This document shows, piece after piece, positions 34,801-42,251 of a stretch of DNA of 64,000 bases (positions are counted from its first letter, which is position 1; the number at the start of each line of letters is the position of its first letter). Position numbers and translations under genes: made by a program. The notes beneath the pieces are model-generated. The model had not been told where the DNA came from. It saw only the letters and a list, made by a program, of their open reading frames with translations, and searched no databases. Source of the DNA: JANRKF01 sp964519595 (GTDB taxonomy: Bacteria; Pseudomonadota; Alphaproteobacteria; Rickettsiales; SXRF01); NCBI GenBank assembly GCA_964519595.1, contig CAZFJN010000004.1:1-64000 (forward strand), written 5' to 3'.

Positions 34801-35171
34801 TAGAACAAGGCGAGGCAAAACAATTGCCGCTTACTGCGCTGGTGCTTATCGAATCACAGCTTCTTGCGCGGAATTTTCCGGACAGTAATTTTCCGCTAAC
34901 TGCTTCATCAATTGCCTACTGGGCGCTTAAACCTTGCCTTACAGATGATGACAGCGGAGAATTTTCCAAAAGCAAAGATGCGAATTATATTGAAATTGAG
35001 CATCCGGAAAATATCATCAACCGCGAGAAAGAAGAGCTGTTGGAAAAAATCGCCCGCAGCTTGAGTGATAAAGATTTTTTCTATAGCGCACCTTACAGCG
35101 CAAAAATATCAGAAGAATATGATGATTACGCGCATCTGTCACGTCGCAAGGAATGGAATGGCCAGAGCTGA
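31845..35171 (+). CDS. addB: AddB subunit of the AddAB helicase-nuclease
   Basis: Partner of AddA in resecting double-strand DNA breaks and loading RecA. 1108 residues of alphaproteobacterial AddB type: LILLPTRRSCRQLHEAFF near the N-terminus (degenerate Walker region), MRRLGLLMQLI, LHILSPMEARLLHYDMVIIGDMNEGTLP, and a C-terminal nuclease domain: FSVSDLDLWHKDPYAFYAKKIL, EFGKLIHKTMEIF, RADRVDII and FRLIDYKTGFVP (PD-(D/E)XK residues). Two low-complexity inserts are present: NLSESDLSEFTSSEFNSSES (about 85-105) and a DKQ-repeat (about 330-385). Usually addB directly precedes addA; here addA is on the other strand 14 kb away. Confidence 0.94.
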   Translation: MNSAVFYNISPQKDFLATLARYLLARYSDNPLTLAKTLILLPTRRSCRQLHEAFFHISNGKPMLLPRINPIGDLDFDEFNLNDYNLSESDLSEFTSSEFNSSESADCDNIQSNNIACGIMPQMRRLGLLMQLIIRSRPMSSARAYLLAVELARLLDEVYISGLDFSNLDNLAPLELAEHWRQTTDFLRIITHSWPHILQEMNKCDAAFAMRVKTLRLIECWKKNPPPFPVIAAGSTGSIPTTASLLGVIAAMKQGMVILPGLDKNMSEAAWEAIDNTHPQSAIKLLLENSAVHYQDVRELDDQQLDDQHICESDDKQFRAEKLPETQLQDTQAVDKQAIDKQAIDKQTVDKQTVDKQTVDKQTIDKQTIDKQAGDKQLQGFQLDSGQLDSEQSDSSLAEFLSILFMPAPLTAQWREKIENFEAARDLKNIRLLQADTQNEEARMIAFHLRKILETPGKTAAFVTPDRNLAAMVAAECKAYGLNIDDSAGTNLSRTPCGVFMRLICEVSASGAVPQTLLALLQHPFATLGGKVENRQPYRNWLEYNILRGVRLKQGTDSLLEQIILKSPPDNLVTAFKNLQAAIRPLEMLYLRDSPVALAEIIKLHCQAAESIADNDNNSGSDIIWRGEHGEAMAEFFAKWRDDADYFGEIKPHDYSSLFTTALAAEVSRPRYGTHPRLHILSPMEARLLHYDMVIIGDMNEGTLPGLTNPDPWMSIQMRKSFGLADAELNIGRSAHDLWRIMHGKEVILTRARKAAGVPQKPSRWWIRLANILSGKDPELLERIDISEATQKIIKERDKVNYSQTLKRPEPSPPLQARAKSFSVSDLDLWHKDPYAFYAKKILKLRPLPPVDQDPDSAEFGKLIHKTMEIFSSLYPDNLPENALQLLISCGQNVFQPYLSQPAVVNMWYPRFEAIAGSWLKREYFMRRENYHTESECAAKWQFTLANQEISISARADRVDIIGSNISNSFRLIDYKTGFVPAHSKIEQGEAKQLPLTALVLIESQLLARNFPDSNFPLTASSIAYWALKPCLTDDDSGEFSKSKDANYIEIEHPENIINREKEELLEKIARSLSDKDFFYSAPYSAKISEEYDDYAHLSRRKEWNGQS
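32845..32975 (+). repeat. 15-bp in-frame tandem repeat inside addB
   Basis: The unit GATAAGCAAACAGTA and its variants (GCCATA, ACCATA, GCAGGG endings) repeat eight to nine times without frameshift, coding for DKQAI/DKQTV/DKQTI/DKQAG. It sits between the N-terminal and central domains in a region that is otherwise polar and irregular (LDDQQLDDQH upstream, LDSGQLDSEQSDS downstream), so it is an expandable linker. Confidence 0.9.
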
Positions 35172-35211
35172 TTGAAGAGCTGATTGCAGTGGCTGAACTG
35201 AAGCGGAAGAA

Positions 35212-36684
35212 TTATCCTTCACTGCGGTAATTTGGCGCTTCTTGTGTTATGGCGATATTATGCGCGTGTGATTCTCTGAGTCCTGAGCCGGTAATTCTTA
35301 CAAAATCGGCGTTTTTCTGCAAATCCGCTATGGTTTTGCTGCCAGTATAGCCCATTGCTGCCTTTAAACCGCCAATAAGCTGATGAACAACTCCGGAGAC
35401 TGAGCCTTTAAAAGGCACACGCCCTTCAACCCCTTCCGGAACGAGTTTAAGCTTATCAGCAACTTCCTGCTGGAAATATCTGTCGGCACTGCCGCGAGCC
35501 ATTGCGCCGACGCTGCCCATGCCGCGGTAGGTTTTGTAGCTGCGTCCTTGAAATAAAACAACATCGCCAGGGCTTTCTTCCGTTCCGGCAAACAGGCTGC
35601 CTAGCATCACGCAATCAGCGCCGGCGGCGATTGCTTTCGCTAAATCTCCGGAATATTTGATTCCACCATCAGCAATCAGCGGAATTTTCTTTTTTCTGGT
35701 AACGCTTGCCACATCAATAATTGCTGAGAGCTGCGGAACGCCAACTCCGGCAACAATGCGCGTGGTGCAGATTGAACCAGGGCCGATGCCGACTTTTACT
35801 GCATCAGCTCCGGCCTGGATTAAAGCTTCCGCCGCTTCAGAGGTTGCAATATTTCCGGCGATGATCTGAGTGTCTTTATATGCTGATTTTATTCTTTTAA
35901 CCGCCTCAATAACGCCTTTGGAATGACCATGTGCGGTGTCAACCACGATAATATCAGCGCCGGCGGCAATCAGCATCTGTGCGCGTTTAAAACCATCTTC
36001 GCCTGTGCCAACCGCTGCGGCCACGCGCAGGCGGCCTTGTGAATCCTTAGTGGCGTTAGGATGCGCTTGCGCTTTTTCAATATCTTTCACCGTGATAAGG
36101 CCAATGCAGCGATATGCTTCATCAACAACCAGCAATTTCTCAATACGATGCTTATGCAGCAGTTTTTTCGCATCATCTCGGCTGATATTGGCGCTTACTG
36201 TTACCAGATTGTCCTTAGTCATCAGCTCGGCGACAGACTGGTGCGGATCAGACGCAAAGCGCACATCACGATTTGTCAATATGCCAACCAGCCGGCCGCT
36301 TTCTTCCACGACCGGAACGCCGGAAATATGGTTGTTATTCATCAAAGCCAGAGCCTGCGCCAGAGTGTTTTGCGGCTTTATGGTTAGAGGATTTACCACC
36401 ATTCCTGATTCGAATTTTTTCACTGCCGCAACTTCTGCCGCCTGTTCGCTGATGCTTAAATTCTTGTGAATACAGCCCATGCCGCCAGATTGCGCCATGG
36501 CAATCGCCAGCCGCGCCTCAGTTACCGTATCCATTGCTGCGGAAATAAGCGGAATATCCAGCTCAATGGAAGGAGTTATGCGAGTTTTTGTGTTAGTCTC
36601 AGCAGGAAGAACGTCAGAAGCGCAAGGCCGCAGCAAAACATCATCAAAAGTAAGAGCTTCCAGAAAATCTGATGACAATTTCAT
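35212..36684 (-). CDS. guaB: Inosine-5'-monophosphate dehydrogenase
   Basis: NAD-dependent oxidation of IMP to XMP, the first committed step to GTP. About 490 residues: TFDDVLLRP at the start, tandem CBS domains (about 95-205; GVPVVEESGRLVGILTNRDVRF and KLLVVDEAYRCIGLITVKD), VDTAHGHSKGV, the catalytic-loop Cys in KVGIGPGSICTTRIVAGVGVPQ, IADGGIKYSGDLAKAIAAGADCVMLGSLFAG, and YRGMGSVGAM. ATG 36684 is preferred over GTG 36693. The gene ends 40 bases from the addB stop (convergent). guaA is not adjacent. Confidence 0.96.
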   Translation of the reverse strand: MKLSSDFLEALTFDDVLLRPCASDVLPAETNTKTRITPSIELDIPLISAAMDTVTEARLAIAMAQSGGMGCIHKNLSISEQAAEVAAVKKFESGMVVNPLTIKPQNTLAQALALMNNNHISGVPVVEESGRLVGILTNRDVRFASDPHQSVAELMTKDNLVTVSANISRDDAKKLLHKHRIEKLLVVDEAYRCIGLITVKDIEKAQAHPNATKDSQGRLRVAAAVGTGEDGFKRAQMLIAAGADIIVVDTAHGHSKGVIEAVKRIKSAYKDTQIIAGNIATSEAAEALIQAGADAVKVGIGPGSICTTRIVAGVGVPQLSAIIDVASVTRKKKIPLIADGGIKYSGDLAKAIAAGADCVMLGSLFAGTEESPGDVVLFQGRSYKTYRGMGSVGAMARGSADRYFQQEVADKLKLVPEGVEGRVPFKGSVSGVVHQLIGGLKAAMGYTGSKTIADLQKNADFVRITGSGLRESHAHNIAITQEAPNYRSEG

Positions 36685-36809
36685 GCAAAACACAAATTTT
36701 TTATAAGACTAATATTTTATAAAACTAATTTATAAAAATAACACATAAAACAAATATCAAATATAAAGACTAACTCAACATAATTCCAGCATTATATTCC
36801 GGACTTATA

Positions 36810-37715
36810 TTAACGCACTCTAGATTCAGGTGGTTTGTAATTATCGAATAAATTACTAATCCCTCTAGTAATTTCTTGCTTTGTTTCATCAGTTAAACCA
36901 ATGTTTTCCATACAACTCAATAAAGCGGCCATAATTTTTTGTTTGTCTATTCTTACTTCATCACCATAAGATTCCTTCACTGCGCTATGAATTTTTCCAG
37001 CTGCTTTTTCAGTAATATTTTTTTGGGTTTTTAATTTCGAAAGAATATCAAATAGCCCAATAAGCACGTCGTCTTTAGGCGGCACGTTATCTTGAGTGGT
37101 GTTGCGAGATTTTGTTAGCAAACTACCAGAACGTGCTGGTTTAAGACTTCCACTTTTGTATGATCCTGGTGGATTAAAATCAAGTGCCGCGGCGGTTATA
37201 TCCCTAATAATCCTTTTACTCTGAGCTGTAATTTTCTTTTGGATGTTGTCAGTAGTGATATCTTCTTCATAACGATCAAGATATATGGCAGTGCTTTGCT
37301 TTTTGTCCCAGTCCGTTATCAATGTTTGTGCTGGCGATGTTCGTGCAATGTCTAACAATCCTCTAACATCTTCAGAAAATTTTTCATTCATCAAACTATT
37401 TAAGAAAGTCCTCGCTGTTTCACGTTGTTTATCTGTTAATCTGTCCGGTTCTCCTGATCCTCCAGCAATTGCTACAGCAGAAGCTCTATTTTGACTCATA
37501 CCAATTCGTTCATTTTGTTCAGGATCATAAAGTCCGGCCAAGTTATCAATTGCAGATCTTACTGGGCATATGGTGTATCCATATCCTAATATATGATCAG
37601 AATCGTTATCATCGCGAATGGAATAAGTATAAACTCCCATTAGCACTCCCTTATCTCCTGCTCCTATGTCGAATTTAAAAATAGGTTTAAGTGATCTTTT
37701 ATCATCATTTTTCAT
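36810..37715 (-). CDS. Protein of unknown function, 301 residues
   Basis: Not recognised. A good start: SD GGGGAGAG about seven bases before ATG. The protein is soluble, without signal peptide or membrane segment, highly charged, with an N-terminal part that could be beta-rich (FKFDIGAGDKGVLMGVYTYSI), then helices (RLTDKQRETARTFLNSLMNEKFSEDVRGLLDIA), a polar Ser/Lys/Pro linker (about 200-220), and a helical C-terminal third. Its codon use (more GTA, CAA, AGA-like choices and fewer GCG, GGC) differs from neighbouring housekeeping genes, suggesting recent acquisition. It stands alone between guaB and rhlE. Confidence 0.7.
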   Translation of the reverse strand: MKNDDKRSLKPIFKFDIGAGDKGVLMGVYTYSIRDDNDSDHILGYGYTICPVRSAIDNLAGLYDPEQNERIGMSQNRASAVAIAGGSGEPDRLTDKQRETARTFLNSLMNEKFSEDVRGLLDIARTSPAQTLITDWDKKQSTAIYLDRYEEDITTDNIQKKITAQSKRIIRDITAAALDFNPPGSYKSGSLKPARSGSLLTKSRNTTQDNVPPKDDVLIGLFDILSKLKTQKNITEKAAGKIHSAVKESYGDEVRIDKQKIMAALLSCMENIGLTDETKQEITRGISNLFDNYKPPESRVR

Positions 37716-37765
37716 ATATACTCTCCCCCGTTACAAATTGTTAGAATCACTAATGATTATAATAT

Positions 37766-39013
37766 TTATACAGCCTGTTTGGTTTGTTGGCGTTGTCCTC
37801 TGTGTTGGAAATTTCGGCGGCGTTTATTGTTATTTTGTTTATTATTGTTGTTGGCCGGACGGTTTGAATTCCAGCGATTGCCGCCATTTCCGCCATTTCC
37901 GCGCATTTCTGCCTGTGCTTTTCGATATGCTTCCGGATCAAGCAATTTGGTAATGGCCAGCCATTTTTCACGATCCGCTGAGGTTATCAGATTAACCGCC
38001 GAGCCTTCCGCTTCATTACGCGCCGTGCGGCCAATGCGGTGAATATAATCTTCGGCAACTTGTGGCAGATCATAGTTTATCACATGTTCAATATGCGGAA
38101 TATCAAGGCCACGCGCGGCTATATCAGTCGCAACCATTATCCGATGACGTTTTTCGCGGAAAGCTCTAATAACCTGATCACGCTTATTCTGGCGCAGATC
38201 ACCATGAATAGCATCCGCGCTGTGTTTTTCACTACGCAGGCGCTTGGCCATTTTTTCAGCTCCCCATTTGGTTTTCACAAAAATAATTATTGAGCCTTCA
38301 CGTTTGTTAAGCTCAGTAAGCAGCTGATTATATTTAGAATCTTCAGTTACAGAAATATTTTCCTGTTGGATTTTTGCCACTGGCTTTGATTCGCCGCCGA
38401 CTGAAACACGAACCGGATCATTCAGATATTTTTGTGATATTTTAGCGATATTATCAGGGATTGTCGCCGAGAACATCAAGGTCTGGCGCGTTTGTGGCAG
38501 GAATTTGAAAATACGTTCCAGCTGTGGACCAAAGCCCATATCGAGCATACGATCAGTTTCATCAAGAACCAGAAATCCGGCATCATGCAGCATCAGGCTG
38601 CCGCGTTCGAGGTGATCATTAATCCGGCCAGGTGTTCCGACGATGATGCGCGGACGTGAACGTAATTCCTGCAATTGACGCGGCATTGACTCACCGCCGA
38701 TCAGCAGCGCGGAATTAATGCCGCTATTTGCGCCAACCATTGCTTTTAATTGTGATAGAACTTGCGTTGCCAGCTCACGAGTTGGCGTTAAAACCAGCGC
38801 TGTACCGCGTGCTGATGACAGCAGGCGATTAACCAGAGGAATTCCGAAAGCTCCGGTTTTTCCAGTTCCGGTTTGCGCTGAGCCTAATATATCGCGTCCC
38901 TGCAAAGCCGGAGGAATTGCCTGCGACTGAATAGGAGTAGGCGTTGCAAAGCCCATTTTGGTGAGTGAGGTGAGCAGATTCTGGGAAAGTCCCAGAGAGT
39001 TGAAATCTTGCAT
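37766..39013 (-). CDS. rhlE: DEAD-box RNA helicase, RhlE-like, with DETD in motif II
   Basis: ATP-dependent RNA helicase. 415 residues: Q motif (FNSLGLSQNLLTSLTKMGFATPTPIQSQAIP), motif I GSAQTGTGKTG, PTRELATQV, motif II VLDETDRMLDMGF, SAT, motif IV IIFVKTKWGAEKMAKRL, and motifs V-VI ATDIAARGLDIPHIEHVINYDLP with HRIGRTAR. Motif II reads DETD rather than DEAD, confirmed at the DNA level. The C-terminal tail is Asn/Arg/Lys-rich (about 370-415) and probably binds RNA. SD AGGA before ATG. The group is typically involved in ribosome assembly or RNA turnover in the cold. Confidence 0.93.
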   Translation of the reverse strand: MQDFNSLGLSQNLLTSLTKMGFATPTPIQSQAIPPALQGRDILGSAQTGTGKTGAFGIPLVNRLLSSARGTALVLTPTRELATQVLSQLKAMVGANSGINSALLIGGESMPRQLQELRSRPRIIVGTPGRINDHLERGSLMLHDAGFLVLDETDRMLDMGFGPQLERIFKFLPQTRQTLMFSATIPDNIAKISQKYLNDPVRVSVGGESKPVAKIQQENISVTEDSKYNQLLTELNKREGSIIIFVKTKWGAEKMAKRLRSEKHSADAIHGDLRQNKRDQVIRAFREKRHRIMVATDIAARGLDIPHIEHVINYDLPQVAEDYIHRIGRTARNEAEGSAVNLITSADREKWLAITKLLDPEAYRKAQAEMRGNGGNGGNRWNSNRPANNNNKQNNNKRRRNFQHRGQRQQTKQAV

Positions 39014-39600
39014 ATTGAATTATTTTCCTTATCTTTCGTTGTGTTTGTTGTATTACGTTATGTTTAAAAAGGTCAGTTACTGGCATTTTGCGAGAAAGTT
39101 CTAACGCAGCGATTGCCAGCAAACTCTTTGTCAAACGAACACGTAATCGGGACGAAAAGATAAGAGTTTCAAACCAAAACCTGAGAATCCTTATACACTA
39201 TACATGTGATAAAGCAAGGAGAAATGCAGAAGAAATGCAGTAAAATACACTCTTTGCAATGAAAATTCATGTTTTTAGAGTTTGAAGCCCTCTCTCAATT
39301 TTAAAGCAATTACCAAATTTTAAAGCCCTCACTCGGTTTTAAAGCCCTCTCCCTAACCCTCTCCCGCAAGCGGGAGAGGGAAGCATCTGTTTCGCCGCTG
39401 CTGGTGAGTGAATTTTTCTATTCCCAGAGAGGGAGAATTTGTTCAGAATATTTTCTGAGTGTTTCCTAAGTATTTCTTGAGTATTTCTTGTGTGTTTTCT
39501 GAGAGTATCTCTTGATTGTTTCTGCTATTTCATTCTCCGTGAAAATTCTCCATGAAAATTCTCTGTGAAAAAAAATGCAAAAATATGAAAAAAACACTTT
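39014..39600. repeat. Long spacer upstream of rhlE with REP hairpin and several degenerate repeats
   Basis: No gene is visible. CCCTCTCCCGC and its complement form an 11-bp near-perfect hairpin at 39357-39380, preceded by several copies of TTTTAAAGCCCTC (39300-39350). From 39450 to 39525 the unit TTTCTTGAGTA/TTTCTGAGTGT recurs six or seven times. At 39533-39570 GAAAATTCTCYRTG recurs three times. The first 200 bases presumably hold the rhlE promoter. Confidence 0.65.
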
Positions 39601-39773
39601 AAATACTATGCCGTTTCATAGTATTATCTGAATTGTCTCCTGCTGGAGCGCTTCGTTAACAAGAAATAGGTGGTTTATGTTTACCGCAGTCACTCTGTCT
39701 TCTGGCAGACGGTTTGTCGGTTTTTTAGCTGGCGAGCCTTAGTTTTAACAATCTATTGTAGCAGGCAAAATTA
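39601..39773 (+). promoter_or_regulatory. Structured leader of the ornithine decarboxylase gene, candidate speF-type element
   Basis: This leader is less AT-rich than the flanking spacer, which suggests function. CTCC-TGCT-GGAG near 39637 and CTGTCT-TCTGGC-AGACGG at 39695-39712 can form hairpins, the latter inside a short ORF. Established knowledge: the speF RNA motif (Rfam) lies upstream of ornithine decarboxylase genes in alphaproteobacteria. I could not compare the sequence with its covariance model, so the match is proposed only from gene context. Confidence 0.4.
39677..39742 (+). CDS. Putative 21-residue leader peptide upstream of ornithine decarboxylase
   Basis: ATG at 39677 is preceded by AGGTGG with four bases between, a good ribosome-binding site. 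The frame runs 21 codons to TAG at 39740-39742. The peptide contains MFTAVTLSSGRRFVGF, with adjacent Arg codons AGA and CGG, and ends in Glu-Pro, a Pro codon directly before the stop, which can slow termination. It ends 31 bases before the decarboxylase ATG. Proteobacterial speF genes of enterobacteria are controlled by an ornithine-sensing leader peptide, so a similar attenuation role is inferred here. The sequence is not related to enterobacterial SpeFL by eye. Confidence 0.5.
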   Translation: MFTAVTLSSGRRFVGFLAGEP

Positions 39774-41033
39774 ATGAACAAAACCATTTCCGAGCCTCCG
39801 GGCCGGCTTCGTTCTAAACAGAACGTATTTTCTTTCCCTAATAAATATTCTTTGCAGAACCAGCTTGCAATCGCGCTGCCAGTTCCTTACGGCTCGGTTG
39901 ATGATCTGGTGCATGATCTTCGTCCGGAAGAGCCAGTGCAGGCGCTGCGTCCGGCGACTATCGCCATGAGCGCGAAGTGGTTTCTGCGCCATTTTCCCGG
40001 CGATGTGATGTATGCGGTGAAATGCAATCCTGATGCGCGTGTGCTGAAAATTCTGGCGCGCGCTGGAATCAAAAACTATGATGTCGCTTCCTTGGCGGAA
40101 GTTCGAATGGTGGCGGAGACTTTGCCGGGCGCGAAGCTGTATTTTATGCATCCGGTTAAAAGCCGTCATGCCATTCGTGACGCTTATTTCCAATATGGCG
40201 TGCGTGATTTTTCGCTCGACAGTGTTGAAGAGCTGGAGAAAATCCTTGAAACAACGCAAGGAGCGGAGGATTTAAACCTCTATCTGCGGTTGGCAGTTGC
40301 CAATAATGAAGCTGTTTACAGCTTGTCTGGCAAATTCGGAGTGGCGCTGGAAGATGCGGCGGAGTTGATTGTTAAAACCAGAAAAGCGGCGCGTAAATTC
40401 GGCATTTGTTTCCATGTCGGCTCACAATGTATGAATCCGCAAGCCTATGCTATGGCGGTGCGCGCGGTTGTTGATCTTCTCGAAAAAACCGAGGCAAGGC
40501 TTGATGTTCTTGATGTTGGCGGTGGTTTTCCTTCTATCTATCCGGGAATGACGCCGCCGCCTTTGGCGCTTTATATGAAAACCATCAAGAAAATCATAAA
40601 ATCTTCGCCGTTGATTGAAAACGCGCAGATTATTTGTGAACCTGGCCGGGCGCTGGTTGCGGAAGGAGCGTCTGTAATCGTGCAAGTTGATGCGCGTAAG
40701 GGCAATATGCTGTTTATTAATGATGGTATTTATGGCAGCTTGTTTGATGCCGGAATTCCGGGTTTTGTTTATCCGGTTCGCGCTATTCGTCCGGGCGGAG
40801 AATTTGTCTCGGAAATTGCTGAATTTGGATTTTATGGTCCGACTTGTGACAGTCTCGACGCGATGCGAGGGCCTTTTGTGTTGCCTGCGGATATTCGTGA
40901 AGGTGACTGGATAGAAATTGGCCAGCTCGGTGCTTACGGGCATACGATGCGGACTAATTTCAACGGCTTTTTCACTGACGTTACGGTTGAAGTTATGGAC
41001 AAACCGTTGCTGAGCATTTTTGATAATGCGTGA
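39774..41033 (+). CDS. Ornithine/lysine decarboxylase, alanine-racemase (type III) fold
   Basis: PLP-dependent decarboxylase making putrescine (and possibly cadaverine). 419 residues. PLP lysine in DVMYAVKCNPDARVL, HVGSQCMNPQAY, DVGGGFPSIYPG, CEPGRALVAEG, and the active-site Cys in GFYGPTCDSLDAM near the C-terminus, all typical of the eukaryotic-like ODC family found in alphaproteobacteria. The N-terminal 40 residues are an unstructured-looking extension. It is followed, after 103 bases, by a deoxyhypusine-synthase-family gene, giving a two-step polyamine module. Ornithine versus lysine preference cannot be judged by eye. Confidence 0.92.
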   Translation: MNKTISEPPGRLRSKQNVFSFPNKYSLQNQLAIALPVPYGSVDDLVHDLRPEEPVQALRPATIAMSAKWFLRHFPGDVMYAVKCNPDARVLKILARAGIKNYDVASLAEVRMVAETLPGAKLYFMHPVKSRHAIRDAYFQYGVRDFSLDSVEELEKILETTQGAEDLNLYLRLAVANNEAVYSLSGKFGVALEDAAELIVKTRKAARKFGICFHVGSQCMNPQAYAMAVRAVVDLLEKTEARLDVLDVGGGFPSIYPGMTPPPLALYMKTIKKIIKSSPLIENAQIICEPGRALVAEGASVIVQVDARKGNMLFINDGIYGSLFDAGIPGFVYPVRAIRPGGEFVSEIAEFGFYGPTCDSLDAMRGPFVLPADIREGDWIEIGQLGAYGHTMRTNFNGFFTDVTVEVMDKPLLSIFDNA

Positions 41034-41136
41034 TATTTAAATCAGTTATTTTTATTTTTTATTATTAGTAGTTATTAGTTGGTTATTAGTTGGTTATTAG
41101 TGATTATTATATTTTGCTTATTATAAGGACAAAAAA

Positions 41137-42189
41137 ATGAAACAGGCGGCTTCTAAAAAGAAAATTTCTGCAAAAGCGCAAATGCTTTCCAAGGAAGTTC
41201 GACATATTGACATTACCTCATTTGATGCACGGCCTATTATTGAGCAGATGGCGAATATGTCGTTTACTGCGCGTGATCTGGGCAAGGCGGCGGAGATTTA
41301 CAATATGATGCTCGCTGATAAGAATTGCAGCATTTTCCTTACTCTTGCCGGCAGTACTTCAGCTGGCGGTTGCATGAAGCTTTATGCTGATTTGGCGCGT
41401 AATAATATGATTGATGCGGTGGTGGCAACTGGCGCCTCAATCGTTGATATGGATTTTTTTGAGGCGCTTGGTTTTAAACATTATCAAGGCAGCCAGTTTG
41501 CTGATGATAAGGATTTGCGCGCTAATTACATTGATCGCATTTATGACACTTATATTGATGAAGAAGAATTACAAGCCTGCGATCATACAATCAGGAAAAT
41601 CGCCGACAGTCTGGAATCTCGCCCTTATTCAAGCCGCGAATTCATCTGGGAAATGGGAAAATTTCTGAGCAAAAACGCTAAGAAAAAATCTTCGCTGATT
41701 CAAATTTGTTATGAAAATAACATTCCTATTTTCTGTCCAGCTTTTACTGATTCATCTGCCGGATTTGGCCTTGTCGTTCATCAAGTAGAGCGTATGAAAA
41801 AGAAAAAACCATATCTTACTATTGATTCAATCGCTGATTTCCGTGAGCTTACGGAAATAAAGCTGAAAAGCAAAGCCAGCGGCTTGTTAATGGTCGGCGG
41901 CGGCGTTCCTAAGAATTTTGTGCAAGATACTGTTGTTTGCGCTGAGATACTTGGTCATGATGTTGATATGCACAAATATGCCGTGCAGATAACTGTCGCT
42001 GATTCAAGAGACGGCGCGTGCAGCAGTTCAACGCTTAAAGAGGCGTGCAGCTGGGGCAAGGTTGATACTGCTTATGAGCAGATGGTTTTTGCCGAAGCGG
42101 GCAGCGTTCTGCCGCTTCTGGCCAGCGACGCATATCACCGTGGACATTGGAAAAAACGCGCTAAACGCAATTTCACGAAGTTATATTAA
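41137..42189 (+). CDS. Deoxyhypusine synthase family protein, probable homospermidine synthase
   Basis: 350 residues of the DHS fold: FLTLAGSTSAGGCMKLYADLARNNMIDAVVATGASIVDMDFFEALG, YENNIPIFCPAFTDSSAGF, LMVGGGVPKNFVQDTV and the catalytic lysine region KEACSWGKVDTAYEQMVFAEAGSVLPLLAS. Bacteria lack eIF5A, and published work on bacterial members of this lineage assigns several of them homospermidine synthase activity. The ornithine decarboxylase directly upstream would supply putrescine, supporting that reading. SD AAGGA lies before ATG. The spacer from the decarboxylase carries TTATTAGTTGG repeats. An N-terminal Lys-rich start (KQAASKKKISAKAQ) is unusual. Confidence 0.88.
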   Translation: MKQAASKKKISAKAQMLSKEVRHIDITSFDARPIIEQMANMSFTARDLGKAAEIYNMMLADKNCSIFLTLAGSTSAGGCMKLYADLARNNMIDAVVATGASIVDMDFFEALGFKHYQGSQFADDKDLRANYIDRIYDTYIDEEELQACDHTIRKIADSLESRPYSSREFIWEMGKFLSKNAKKKSSLIQICYENNIPIFCPAFTDSSAGFGLVVHQVERMKKKKPYLTIDSIADFRELTEIKLKSKASGLLMVGGGVPKNFVQDTVVCAEILGHDVDMHKYAVQITVADSRDGACSSSTLKEACSWGKVDTAYEQMVFAEAGSVLPLLASDAYHRGHWKKRAKRNFTKLY

Positions 42190-42251
42190 GTTATATTAGA
42201 GAAGCTGATAATTCACGCTCTCTATGTAAAATGTTTAGAAAGAGAGCATTG

